From Symbiodinium natans (taxonomy: Eukaryota > Sar > Dinophyceae > Suessiales > Symbiodiniaceae): 64,000 nucleotides of DNA. The translations under genes and the position numbers were made by a program. Each line of letters opens with the position of its first letter. Positions within the stretch are counted from its first letter, which is position 1. Positions 23,897 through 37,700 of the stretch are shown here, piece after piece. The notes under the pieces were generated by a model. It searched no databases and had not been told where the DNA came from. It saw only the letters and a program-made list of their open reading frames with translations. The DNA lies in the NCBI GenBank assembly GCA_905221605.1, contig CAJNDS010000291.1:103545-167544 (forward strand), given 5' to 3'.

Positions 23897-26800
23897 ACAT
23901 GCTGTTGACGACTGTGTGGAAAGCTTGTGGTCCCGCATTTCCGGCAGCCCGCACCTGCCCAATTCCGCCGTGAACAGAAGGAAGGCGGCCACCAGCCTTG
24001 AAAGGGGGCTTCAAGTTGGGGTTTACAGTTTAGGGCTTAGGGGTTCCCTCAGACGGTTTTATTTTTATTTTTTCGCTGGGTTAAGGGGGCAGGGTGGGCT
24101 CGGAACAAATCAGTGCGCCCAGGACTTAAACCGAGGAACAGGAAGCTTGACCTTTGAAGTTGTGAACATCTCCGATACGCTCTCCTTAAGTAGGTCTCCC
24201 CCTTGCCCAAAGGGGCTTCAACCTAGGGGTTGTTCTTTATTTGCGTTCCCCCGCCCGTCCCGAAACTCGTCTTGCACTGCTCCCTCGCACGCTTTCGTGC
24301 GGCCCTGGTTTCAGCACAAGTCCACATAGAAGCCCTATATCGTTGAGCTGTTGGGATATACAGAGCTGCCTTTGCGCGTCGCCCTTGCGCACGCCATCGC
24401 ACGCCCGCACGCTTGTGCGGTTTCGGGTTGGGCGGGCGGGGGTTCCAGAACACATTTAAAAAAAGAAAAAGCCACCTTAATCTACTATCTGGCATTTTCG
24501 GCTGAGGGCCCACTTCACAAACCCGAATGACACTTGCCCACTGGCGCCACATTTCATTGGCAGCGCCGGGCTAGGAAAGCAGCCGACGGATTGAATTGTG
24601 AGGGCTCACGGCACTGAACAATGCTCAACAATCCTCCAGGCTCTTGCGCCGCTTTCTGCCTTGACCCCTACCTTCAGTCCAGAAGTCTAAGCCGCATGCG
24701 TGAAACCCCACGTTAGGTACGTCCGCCCTAAAGAACAAATCCAATCGTACAGTAAACACTGCTTAGGTATTCTACCTCTACAAGCACAAGAGCGGCTAAA
24801 ACGTGGTAAGACCAAAAGAACTCAAGCCGACCAACAATCCGGGCACAGCCGGGCGTTCAGCTCACTCTACCTGCGCACGCCCAACACTCCCCTGCATCTC
24901 CCCCCTAAACCTCAAGCAAAGAAGCCTTCCCAGAGCTCGCCCACAGCGCGCTCGCCCATAGCGCTGGGCACCTGTGGTGCCAGGATTGGGGCTTCGAGTT
25001 CAGGATAGTTCAGGGGCCAAGTCGCAGCAGGACCTGCGGGATTTAAGCCCACCTCAGCCGTCCCCTGTGAGCCCAATTGCCAATTGGAATTGCTGGGGTA
25101 CCCGGTGCTTGTGAGGATCCTTCAAAAGACTCTAGGCCCCAAGTCCGAAGACGCCGTCTTGGACTAAGGTTCCCAGCCACCTGGACAACGACGAAACCAC
25201 CACGACCCGTGCACCTTTAGTCATGCTCAACTTGCCCTATTTGAGTTTCTCCTTTTGGCACCTGCCATCGGCTGCGCCGCACATCGCAGTCCGGCCCGTG
25301 GCAAGGTCTTGACAGGCTTTAGAGTTTGTGCCACCTTGAAGAGATGACATGCTGACGTGTAGGGAGTGCGGCTCCAGAAGTACTGGAATTCTTAAGTACG
25401 GCTTGTGGAAGTTGGGTGTAGGCGGTGTAGGGTCCAAGCTTGGTGTCAAAGACTAGGATGTTCGATCAAGGCTCCACATTGCCCCGCAGCTGGCACTTTG
25501 CCACGCTTCTCTGCTGCACTGCGCTCCGTCCGAAGTGAACCCTGAATCAGAGCGGATCAGAGCCGCGGAGGGAGGTTTATGCGGATATGGCTGCCTCAAG
25601 CTCTTACGTTACGCTCTCCAGCCGTCAACCTCAACCCATCTAAAGCCTGCGCCAGCCGAGGCTAGAGTGCTAGAGAGGGACCCAAATAGAATGCAGCGAC
25701 CGCCCCATGCCAAGCTTAGCTGACTCAAGGGCCTGGAGGTCTGTTTAGGTTGCTAGGGATGTTCTCCAGGGAGCTCTTAGCTATAGTGCTCAGGGAGTTA
25801 GGGCTGGTTAGGGCAGCTGCTAAGCATGGCTTGCAGTTGCAATCTGTTTTGAGTAGCGAATATGGGGCCACCCTGAGCCTGTGAGCTTCATGATTTTGAA
25901 AGACTGCAAGGGGTTGGTGGGAGGCATTTCTGGGAAGAGTAGAGGGCAGACTTAGGGCCCCGATCCACAGACGAAAACACACAGCGCGATCAAGGCTTCA
26001 AGGTGAAGGGGCTCGTTTAAGAGGAGACTCCATCTTCGAGGAATGACCAGGATGGGCTGTTAGGCCGAAAAGTCCCATGAACCCTACAAAGGGCCGTTTC
26101 GGCTGGGATGTAAATAAGCCTTTTCTCCAAACGTATCGCCGCGCGAGTTTTCTCCTGAGTCTGTGTTGGCGACAGCAGAGAAACCTTGAGGCTGATGAAG
26201 TCTACAACATGACCGCCCCCACTACTATACAGAACTTGGAACCCTAGCAAAAATTATTTTGTTGCTTTTCTTAGGAGTTATAGTAGCCAAAAATAAACAA
26301 TGATTTCCAAGTACCCCTAAGACTACCTGTCCGAGCTATCCGAGCCGTCCTATGCATGGCTCTATATGGCTCTGCTAGAAGTATGCAGCTCGTTTTGCGA
26401 TCTTTCAAGCCGGGGGAGTTCCCTGTTCTAGGCTTGCATGGCAAACTAGATCTCCGCTTGATGGAGCTCATGTCAACTCCTAAGATGAAAGGCTCCCTTT
26501 ATCGAAATAGGGGCGCCTGTCTGTACCTTTACCAATGAGCTACTTACACGAAACCACATTGTCTTGACGGGCCTCAGACCCCCCCTAAGCCTTCGGAGCT
26601 ACATCTACTCGATAACCAGCTTCGGGGTGTTCTGGCTGATGCAGCTGGAGTGGTCCCCCTGCGAGTCGCTGAAGGCAAATCCATTCCTTCAACATGCCCC
26701 CTAAACCCGGGAATATGATTAGTCACTGTGCCGACCCGTATAGTATGCGACATAGATGCCCAGAAGAGGAGGCCCCGACTTTTCGCGGTCTTCCCAGCGT

Positions 26801-28098
26801 GCGCGCGCACGCCGGAAGCCGTCGCAGCTAGTTGGCACAAACCAAACGAAGCCGGTTGTTGGGCGTTTAAGGTTTCTTGTCACCTGCAAAGCACTGCTCC
26901 ACGTGGCCTACTGGATAGGGGGAAAACCCAGCTCAAGTAGCCCAAGGTGAGAAGTCAAGAGGCATCAAGAGATCATACTGCTGAAGAAATCCTCCAAACC
27001 GTCGGAATACTTCTAGTGCGGGGCTTTGGAAGCTTGAGAGCGTTCAGCACTTGCCTATCTGCCTAGCTGCGTTTCAAGTGTGGGGTGTAGTACTTCAGGC
27101 CACACATCTAGACCTGCCTTTGCACTTCAGCAAAGCAGGTGCAAGACAGGGATTTAGGGATTCCTACGCACTCGGGTTCCAAAATCCTTGTGAATCGGGA
27201 ATTTCTGAGATGGGCTTCGTGGGGTTTCAGGCTTGCCTGAAAGCAGTCCATCCTACAATCCCCAAACTTCGCTGCTGCTAGGATTTAGGGCTTGGGTTAC
27301 TTCAAGATGTGCCGACCAGGACACTTTGCCAGTATGTATTTGTGAGGCGCTGCTAGGGACAAGGGATCGCTGCCTGCGAAGTGTCTTGAATTCAAGTCGT
27401 CCTTGTCCCCCGCAGCCAATCAGCAAAGCACGTCGGGTGGACGGAGGTGTCCAAAAACGCGCATGGGTTTTGGAAGCCCGAACGCAAGGGAAAGCGGATA
27501 CAGTCTTTTACATGGTTCTGTCTGATCCAAGCGAGTAGAAGCTCCTCAATTCCAAAGCATGTTTGGCCAGGATGCCCAAATAAGAACAGACTTGAATGAC
27601 ATTCGAATGGAATGAAAACTAGTGGAAAACCCTCCAAGTGTCAACCTCTGACTTCAAGGACTTCCGGGGTACCTTGTTTTCGGGTTGAGACTTCAGGGCG
27701 GTGGGATTTTGGGCTTTGGGTTTCGAGTGCACATGTGGATGATGATGAAACCGCGACACTCGCTCTGAGGTCGATTTATCACACTCTAAGCCTCAATAAG
27801 CAATTCTTGAGGTCATGTTTTGTCCGCCCATGTCCACCCACACTGCCTGGTGCCTGTCTCCTTTGCAGGAGCATGGGCATGTTCCTTGTCCCGCGTCAGG
27901 CAAGATCTGGCATGAGCACGATCGAGGTTTGCAAAGGCTTTCGACTCTCACAACTAGCACACGCGCAGGCAAGGCTCCGAGTTTCGGAAAGTAAATGAAC
28001 CACTTGGGGCGCATGAGTGACCATAGAGCGCATGCAACAAAAAAGGCGAAAACCGATTTGCGTTGCGATACACCTGCTACGCCGCCGATACGCCAATA

Positions 28099-28257
28099 GC
28101 CCCTCCCCCCCCCCCCTCTCACCCCCTCTCACCCCCTCTCACCCCCTCTCACCCCCTCTCACCCCCCCTCACCCCCTCTCACCCCCTCCCCCCCCCCTCC
28201 CCCCCCCCCCCCCCCCCTCCCCCCCCTCCCCCCCCTCCCCCCCCTCCCCCCCCCCTC
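28099..28257. repeat. C-rich tract with 10-bp unit ACCCCCTCTC
   Basis: About eight units then near-pure C runs. It lies about 0.5 kb past the CDPK stop. Pro/Ser translations are artefacts. Confidence 0.9.
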
Positions 28258-28721
28258 GAAAAACGAAAACAGCCCAGGCGCCACAATCCCTCAAACGCCA
28301 CTCACCCAACTGCGCCGATCCCCCCCCCCCACGCCCAAATACGCCAATACGCCGATGTGGAGCAAAAAACTAACAACAGCTGACACGGGACAAAAAGAAT
28401 TTCCTGGGCCTTGATTGCCACACAGACCTGCGCCGATCGCCCCCGGGACCCTCGGTCGGTGTATCGGTGTATCGGTGCAGTGCCGCAATCCTGCGTCGAT
28501 CATATCCGGAAGATATCGGTTGTCTCGGTGCAAAACAAACTTGAACTTGTTGCATGCTGTTGCTGCGTATCATGGGATGTATGCCTGAGGGGACGAGGTC
28601 TGGACAAGGTGCACTTGTTGGGGCAGCCGCTTGCCGGACGCGGAAAGTCGCTTCTACGAGCGTGACTGCAATGCTGCGTGCGCATGGCAAATTGAAATGG
28701 TTCGGGTCATGCACAAGTGTG

Positions 28722-28785
28722 CTAGTCCCCTTCATCTTTCACGATGGCCATGAACTCTTGAAAGTCAATGGCTTGGTCACCGTTC
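28722..28785 (-). CDS. CDPK terminal exon: EF-hand 4
   Basis: NGDQAIDFQEFMAIVKDEGD then TAG. Completes the EF-4 loop (D-K-N-G-D-Q-A-I-D-F-Q-E, Glu at position 12). CAG acceptor at 28786-28788; the intron to the previous exon is 158 nt. Confidence 0.75.
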
Positions 28786-31700
28786 CTGGTCCACTGGCTC
28801 ATTCACAGGAAGTGTGAACGCCAGAGCAACAGAATTCAGTGCATGAGTACAATTAAAACAGCTCTAGACCTGACATAAGGTTCACGAACTCCGGGACAAC
28901 AAAAAATGTATAAAACTAGTTCTCAATCATCAAACCCAGCTTCTTGTCCAGCTGCTTGAGGGTGAGGCTCAGCTCCTCCACGCTAAGTTGACCCAGCAAA
29001 TGTCCGGAAGTGAGTTCAGCCATGCTGATTGAGCCTCCGGAGCGTTCACGGTTGAAGGGACGACAGCAACAACGGCAAGCACAAACGGCAACCCACCGCA
29101 AGCAACAAAAGCTATTGCAAGTGCAGTTCTGGAGCCATCACCATTCCTGTCAAAGGCTGCAAATGCAGTTTTGCATACCGCCGTTGTCAGGGCTTGCTTT
29201 CGGTCGAAGGTCGCCTGAACATGGGAATACACACACACACACACAACTCTGCCGATGGCCAATTACTGTTGAACCTCAGGCAGCAAACATCAGCAAACAA
29301 GCGGGTTTTGGGTTTAGGGTTTAAGGTTTAGGGTTGGGTTTACGCACCAAACCCCCAGACTACGAAGCCGAATCAAGACAAGTTCAACATACATCCGCCC
29401 GGCCGAACACGCAACATAAGCCCAGCATCACATCGCCATGCATAGGGGTCTTCAACATGGCTATAGTTAGGGTTTAGGGTTTAGGGTTCAGGGTTCAGGG
29501 TTTAGGGTTTAAGTTTCGGGTTTAGGGTTTAGTACTAAGTACCAAATTCAAAAGACCTCCCGAGCCTCAAGCATTCGATGCAGAGCCACATGGTCTGACA
29601 TCTCCTAGGCCTGTACTTCAGTTGGCCTGGACCACACTTGTCTAACATGGCCCCTTAAAACTATCCTGAAAACCCTCGGAACAATATTCCTACACATGAT
29701 CCTCTTAAACCCAAAGGCAAAATGTAACATGTCCCAAGTTCCCTACCCTGACAAGTTCCGCCGAGGGGCCGCCAGAAATTCTGTGTACGCAAAGGGTTTG
29801 TAGGTATTATCTACCTGGGCTCTCGGGCTCCATGGCTCTATGGGCTTACTTTAGCTTCGGAGCCTGTATTGCTTTTGGGGGTTGACGGTGTTAGGGGTAC
29901 CTTATTGGGGTCCTTATCATAAGAGGATCCTACTATTTTAAGTTCGTAAACCCCCAGTTCCTGGTCTGTTGGTTTCCAAAGAAAGCAAGCCTCTTACTCC
30001 CACCCACACACACACAGCACGAACATCAGGTCCCAGCAGCCCTTCAAACATCGTACTCTCATTTGTCCTGTACTTGACTTGCTCTCTGCTCCAGTCGCGA
30101 GTTTTTCAAACTGTTGCAACATGGCGAATCTTGGGCTGGCCTACGACTGGAAGACCCTGGCAAAGCTATGCCTCAGGCTCCTGGACACTTCAACCAGTAA
30201 GATTGTCTAGATGGCGTGGGGTTCAGCCAAGTTAGCTGCAGTTGTGGTCACCGCTACTCATTTGCACAGCTCCAAACCAAAGCGGACAAACTTCCTAGTG
30301 CTTCAGTGCCTGTCGAGCGATGTGGCCAAGGATCGGGCACCAACAAGACCTCCAAAACCTTGCTCGAGCCTGAAAATCCCAGTCCTTCGACCCTTTCGGG
30401 ACTTTTGGGATTCAGGTCTAGACCCGTTCTCTCCCCTCGAAGCCCGACTTGAAACCCGCAAGGACGGAGCCTTTCCAGCTTTCTCTATCGACCAGAATTC
30501 AAATGCTAAACCGTACCATATCACAGAGCGCCCTGATCCCTCAAAACCCTAAACCCAAAACCCTCAACCCTGAACCCAAAACCCTAGAAACCTCGAGCCT
30601 TGAAACAGGCCGAGACATGGTCAGGCCAAGGCGCAGGATCGGGCGGGCCAAAAATGTCACGGGCCTGGGCTCCAAGGAAGAAAAGCATTCTGACAACCCT
30701 CAACCAAGTATTATAGGGGTCGAACAATTACTAGTAGCATCCCCTGTATAGCTCCTACAGAAATATACTACAATGCCCCCCCCCAAAAAAAATAACAATG
30801 AGCTGCTTTCATTATTTTGGCCCCTACATTAGTCGCCGAGTAGGTTGCTGCAGATGATGTATTGAAACGTGCAGCCAGCTTGAAGAAACCTGGCTTCTGC
30901 AAGTTGACTCTGACCGACTCAGAAGAAAACATGGGGCAGACGACCGGCCAACAGATTGCCCAGGCACATCATCGTCACCCACCAGCCGGGCCATTTCCTG
31001 TGTCAGGAACTCTGACGAGCTTGTGGCAGGCTTGTGGGGTGTTCGCTCTTTCGGTTTCGGGCTTAGGGCTTAGGGTTTAGGGTTTAGGGCTTAGGGTTTA
31101 GGGCTTAGGGATTAGGGTCATTAGGGTCAATAGGGCCAACGACCCAACGACCGATGTCCCAAGTCTGAGAGTCCTCGATTGTGATACGGCCCGCACCAGT
31201 GGTGTCCAGAAAATGAAAAAGCGAGTCCGACGTTGACCGCTCGCATTCTTTCAAGAAAGAGGCCGCCACGCTGAAACCTCGGTCTCACAAGGAAACCGAC
31301 ACTTAATCATCGAAAACCTCATTTGAACTTTAATCTTCTACATTGATGCTTGTTGTTTTGTTTGCGCGTTTTGAACTGGGGATTTCCGTAAGTGGTTGGC
31401 ACTTTCTGTCGGCTTGACACCCTCATCAAGTACTTATTGGAGCGTTTTATGGAGCAAAGCAGTCAACACGGCCCCTTTCACGCACGAACCCCCCCCCCCC
31501 CGTTCGTAGAAAATGCTCGGGAACATCTGTATATATATATACATATATATATATATGTATAAATAAAAAATAGGTATATTTACATCTCGTTTTATACTGC
31601 CTGCCTTCTTGCAAAAACAATGCTCACATGAGAGGTTTGGAAAGGGGCGCACATTTCCAAGCATGATGCTCGTAGACCTAAGGGACTCGTGTGCCCAATA

Positions 31701-34700
31701 AAGCTTGCACTGCCCTTAAACAGCAACCCCATACGCAGACACAAGGCTCGATGTTTGTTGAAATCAATCATATATGAATTTTGGAAAAAAATGTGTATTA
31801 TTTCCCCCCCCCCCCCTTCCCCCTCCGCTTTATACTGTTCTGCGCAGCGTCCCTTATGATGGAGCCCTAGACTTATATAGGGCTTCTTGTGGGCCTGAAG
31901 AGGCAGATAAGGACTGCATACAAGGCATAAACTCCAGCAGCCTACCTTAGCATGGGCAACCAAGTAAGAAACGATTCTTGCTCGGCGCTTGCTGTTCTGG
32001 CGATGCTTCTGACATCTGTACTTACAAAGCTTCGGACGGGGTCAACACGAAGACAGCGTGCTCTCAAAATGGAATTCTTGAGCACCCCTCAGCAAACCGC
32101 AAGGCGCCTTTGAAACACTCACCCGCAGCTGGGCTCCCGGCATGCTTGCTTGAAACGATTGTGCTTGCGATAGCGCTTCAGCCGTGCGAGCACGTTGGAC
32201 GGCATCGCCACCTCCTCCACCCTGATCCAGGAGTCAAGGGCTCCGGTGAGTATGGCGATTCTCGTATACAGCGTTTCAGCGTATGTTTCTTCTCCAGCAG
32301 ACATACAGAGACAGACCGGGTTTGCTGACATGGGCCCTGACAGACCTGGACAAGCAGAGGCAGACAGACAGACATGGACGTGGACAAAAACATGTTGGCA
32401 GCTCATCCTCACTTACCAGCGTTTCATTGCCGCGAGCTGCCCCGCAGTGAACGGGTTTGTGTCAGCAACCCATTCGGCCACGACGCCAGCTTGAGAGGCC
32501 ATGTGTGCAATCACGGCTTGGTTGCTTCCAGCGTTGCTGGGGCCCGGCAGAAGGGAGTCGAGGAGGGATTCAGAGGAATGCGAGCATGCAGGAGTCGGTA
32601 GGAGCCCGATGAAACTTGGGCCAAAAGATACGAGTAGCCAGGAGGACTTATTTTGGAGCTTAGGGTGCCGCCGATTCAAAGTCTTGAAGAATTCCGACCT
32701 TGGGTGGCTTTTTGGCTGTATGCACTGGCTGCCAGGGTTTGGCTTGGCTTTCAAAGGCAGGACCTAATCCGGCTGTAGGGGTGTGGGGTTTAGGGTTTAG
32801 GGTGTATGGACTCATCAGAGCCGGGAAATCGAACTGCCAATGGCTTTTGCAAATCGAAGGGAACCGATGCCATTCATGAAAAATCGAGAGGTCCATCATA
32901 GCAGCACAATACAAGAGACCAAAGAGAGCTGACGGCCATACCACTCATACCACGGAACGTTTCTTAACCCGCGATGATTGACCCCACTTGCGGCCTCGGA
33001 CTGTTGTTGACAATCCACTGATGATGCAGGGCGGCCGCAGCTGTGGCACGCTTGTGAACGGATCTCTCCAAGAGGAGTGTGACCAAGTTGATGCAATCCT
33101 GAGGCTCGAAGCAGGTCAGACGGCTGTACAACCTAACGCGAAGGAAGCAGGAGTCTAGATGAAGCTACTTCACCATGGCTGATTTCTTGAACCCAAGATC
33201 AAGGTTGAACCCGAGACCATCCGAGACCGAGAAGGTATCGGGATGAAAGGCCAAGTTAGGCTGACCGTCTAACCCAATGCCTTATACACCCCTGTTACCT
33301 GCATCCTGAAACGCCTCAAGCCCTTAACGGGCTCCTGGTGGATGAGGTCCCACGGGTGGACGTTCAAGTTGAACTTGAAACGCTTCGAACCTCTCATCGA
33401 GCGAGGACTGTGACAGCTCTGGGCCATCCGGCCATTGCTACAAGCTGGCTCGAGGAGCTTCTTTCAGTGGTCTCGCCTTTAGGGGAGTTGGACCTCAAGG
33501 TTTTAGGTCCACCGATGTACGATGATGCAAGGCGCAGGGCTTCTGACAGTGCTTGCAGACTTTGAGCTGCTTGGCATCTTACTCTTGGCTCTGAGCTTTG
33601 AGCCTTTTTCCCTTGAGCACTCGGCAACCTCGCAACCAGGGCCCCAACTGCGGCCCCCCAACACATCCTTAACAGAAATGAACACTCCCACTGAGTTGGC
33701 CCACCTTTGTCGTTCACATCGAATGGCATCAGCCGTGAGACCACGAAGAACAGGATGACGCCGCAGCTCCAGAGGTCCTGAAGAGGCTTCCCTACGCCAA
33801 CGTACTCCCCTCCGCAGACGCAGGTATCCGAAGCCCGAACCCAAAGCCTCCCGAAACCGAATGATACGATTGCCTAGCAGAGCATAGCGGAGCCTGGAAT
33901 ACTTCCTGAGCCAGGCCTGAACTTCAAGACCCTCAGCATCGCTCAAGCATCTCAAGTCATTCGGGCAGCTTGGGGCAAGCCCGGCAAGCCCTTGTGACAG
34001 TGCAACGTGCAGGCTTAAGCAAAATGCACACCAAGTCGCACAAGCCAAGTTGTACCTTTTGGCATAAACCTGGCGGACGCCATGCGATTCCCGATATCCC
34101 CTATAACCTGGGCAAGTGCCTAGGCCGCAGTGCTCGCGCTCACGATACGCCGCCACCACTCTGCACCCAACTCCCCAGACAAAGTGTAACACGTCCAGAC
34201 TGCCAAAAGCTTCTGCAAGCAGTTGCTGCTACTATTACTATCATTTCTATTGGTATTACTATTAATGTTAAGGTCGCTTTAATAAACCCCCCCCCCCCCC
34301 CCGGATTTGTTCCGGCGCTGGGTCCAAACAAACTTTGAAAGGGGTCGGGGTGGTAATAATTGGGCTCGGTCTGGATTGCTGTCAGTAAGTAGCCAAAGAG
34401 GCTTGCTGATGGAAGAGAGTCCCAGACCGGCATCGCCCCGTTCGCCGGACTTTATTAATGTCACCCTTTATTATTACGATTTCGAGGCCTCGTGGGGGGC
34501 AGCCTTGGCGGATTTGTTCGGGAGCTGTTTTTTAGAAGGATTTTAAGAAGAAATCGATGCTTTTCGGTCAGCCACGAAGATCAGGATTTCTGAGCCTGGA
34601 GCCGGTTCAAGAGATCGGCAAAATGAAGCTGGGCTGCCCCACATTGGGCTCGGTCTGGATTGCTGTCAGTAAGTAGCCAAAGAGTGAAAAGAGGAGTACT

Positions 34701-37700
34701 CTCGGAAGCACATTTGGGAAATTCTCCCGGAAAAGTTTCCACTATTACCACCCGTTTTTTGATTACGACCCCCCTTAAAATGGGGTTTAGGGTTCGGGGC
34801 AGCCTAACATAATGGAAACTGTTCATGAAACAAACTTTTGGGCAAAAATCCCGGCCGGAAAAGTTGCCACTATTGACACCCGTATTATAAAGGTGACCTT
34901 AACATTAGTGTTACTATTTTACTATTAGGAACCTTCTGCAACCTTCCCAGCCTCTGGTGCCATGTGGCTGGGTGTGCCCGCAGTTGAGGTCAATGGAACT
35001 CCCGGCTGAAAGAGCGCGGCCAAGCCGAAGTCGGTGACTTTCAGGGTGTTTCGGCTGCTGCCTGGCAGATGAGGCTTGGGTGGCTGTTGCTCCAGCGGGA
35101 AGCTAGTCAGCTCTATACCTGAAGCTCAAAAAGCGGGAAGGCAGAATCATACTTTGAGCAGGGACCCCACTGACCATGCCAAAGAAATCAAAGCATTCCC
35201 CGTCTTAAAGACCCGCAGCCTTGCACTTTGCATCACTTTGCCCAAGGCACGAAGAGCAGTGCAGCAAAACTCTTGAGCCGCCACAAAACAGGGCCTTCTA
35301 AGGGCTCTTTCCGTGGCTCAACTCTATCTTCTGTTGGGGCTTCGCCCGAAGAGCCCAACCCAAACCGCAAGCCCCAGACTCGATGATAGACCCAAAGCAG
35401 CCGGACAAAGGTGATTTTGCCTGTGAAGGGCTCATCGTGCAAGAGCATGAGGTTCTCGCTTTTGAGGTCCTCGGCGTTTGTTTGCGCTATTGTTGAGGCT
35501 GCATGTAAGGACGCAAGCCCTCTCTCGACTCTCTCCGACTCGTTCTGAATACAGCGCTTCGTGGCCCGGCCATTCTCGCTACACTTCGTCTGCACGCAAA
35601 GCTAACTCCCAAAACGCGGCGAGCTCCAAAACTCAAGCCTGCTGTCTCTGAAGCCGTAAAAACCCAAGGATCGACTGTCATCGATCGTGTTTGTCGATAT
35701 ATACACACATGGGGGGTTTAACGAAACTATAGGGGTGCCTTATTAGGGTCCCGGATTTCGGAAACCCTCATATGAAAAATGCGCATTCTTTGCATAGCTC
35801 AGAAGAAACTGTACAAAGCTAGGCTTTCTGGACGGTTGCTGGTTCCCCTGTTTTATGATTGGGGCTTGAAGCCCTCGCTGTTTTTCGGATGGAAATCTTC
35901 AAAGCGCAATCCTCTCAGCCCTGTGCGGATGGCTTTGCTCTGGAACTCTCTCTGCACCCTGAAGCTCAACTTCAAACCCGAACGCAAGACACCTACAGAC
36001 GTGAAAACCCAAACTCACAAGCTCCAAGCTTGAGAAAACCCGACCCTAATCAAGGCCCTAATCAGAAGACATCAGATGTAACTACGAAAACACTGCACAA
36101 AAAACCCTACAAATGTAGTTTCCTAAAGGTTTTCTGGGGTTCACTTCGTTCATGCAATTTCTTGACTTTCTAGCGGTCAGTATGGGGGATCGAGGCTCGC
36201 TTGCATGGGGAGAACGAACCCGGGATGGCAGAGTAATGGATAGCAGCTTTACACCTTCATGTTGCGCTCTACAAAAGCCCTGGCACATGAGCAAAAACGA
36301 TGGAGGGTACTTGGAACGGTGTTTGGGGCACAGGGAGAACAAGACGACACGCGCATAACAAACAAACAACAGGAAGACTTCGAGCTTCGCACAAACTGGT
36401 GCGCCTCTACAAAGAAGCTGAGGCATAGGCCCGATGGCAGATGAAATGCCGGTGCAGGTAGGCTACCTTGCAGACCAGGCTCTTGCATTGGCATGGCTTC
36501 CGTAGGAACTCTGAGTGCGTTGTTCGGTGCTTGTTGTGTAGTTCAGGGGCTTGTTGCTTCTGTCACGGGCATCAGGAAACCAACTTCAGCCCCATGACTC
36601 TACCATGGACTCTGTGGCTCACACACCTCAGAACCTACAACCCTGCTCCAAAGAAAGACCAGGCCGCCCTTCTGGAGCCCCCGAAGACCGCAATCCCCAA
36701 CTGTTGCACAGCTCTTCTTGATGGAACAGATGTTCCGCAGGTATTTCGGAGTTAATTACCTTGTTGAGGACCTTGGCATCGGGAACCAAATACCCTGACC
36801 CCCCCGACCAGAAGCCCCAAGAACGCCCATGACGGATGAGCAAGGGCAAGTCTCCAGTGACTCCAGTGCGCACTGTTGGGTTCAGGGTCTGTCGAATCTT
36901 GGCCCCATGGAAACATAGACTCATAGAGCGCACATGAACTGAACGATCCTGTAATTCTCAGCCGCAGCACCGCGCGGAAGAGTTGCCTCATGGCTGCAAC
37001 CGCCGGCTGCTCCTAGCATCGGACGTTGGGCGTTTGGGTGGCGTTGGCCTTAAACACCCTGAAGCGCCATACAGCCCAAAGAGCCTAATGCCCCTTAATT
37101 AAGGAATACCCCTTGAATCATAATGAGGATCCCTTTGTAGCTTAAGCTATGTTTCCTTAGTTAAGGGGTATTGGGCTCTCTGGGAGGTTGCTAAGATGTT
37201 GCTACAAGGCCGCCCAGTGTGGGGTCTTCGGTTGAGACTGCGAGTGCGACGATTTGGGGCGCAGATGCTGGTGCGTGGAGCTGCAGAGATGGCCTCAAAT
37301 AGTCTTGGATGCTGGACTTCAACAACACACAGAACCTACGGAATCCCAGCCATTCCAAAACCCAAGCCCCCTAGCTGGCCTGCACTCCGAAAGCCAAATG
37401 CTCTTTTGTTGGGCACTAATATGGGTCAGGTAAAGAACTTCTGATCAGCTTGTGGGCGATGCCTACTACTTGCTGCGGTGAAGCAGAGTGCCTAGAGATG
37501 CCCAGCTGACATGCGAGAGAGGGGGGGCGCCTTCAACCGCCCATAGCGCATGACATAAGCCTGGGCCGGGTGTGTCCCTGGGGACTTTGATTTTCTTCGA
37601 TTTTTGTATCACATAGTCACAAGATGGAGCAAGGGCAATTGAAGAACCAGCAGAAACAAAAAAAAGGCAAAGAAGGTTGGGCTCGAGGATATTTCAGGTC

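Larger units (their letters stand above)
21798..28720. other. Intergenic or unassigned, about 6.9 kb
   Basis: Possible but unsupported minus-strand frames at 22003-22227 (IELRLKPTLELFESNPALCE) and 26017-26250 (VVDFISLKVSLLSPTQTQEK). Holds a telomere-like block at 23833, a TA-rich patch near 22375-22392, and a C-rich tract at 28099-28257. Confidence 0.45.

Noticed and set aside
28017-28383. Proline-rich plus-strand frames
   Set aside because: Come from the C-rich tract.
33503-34192. Minus-strand frame of about 229 codons
   Set aside because: It overlaps the kinase DLWSCG exon in a different frame; the kinase frame has the conserved motif, so this one is a shadow.
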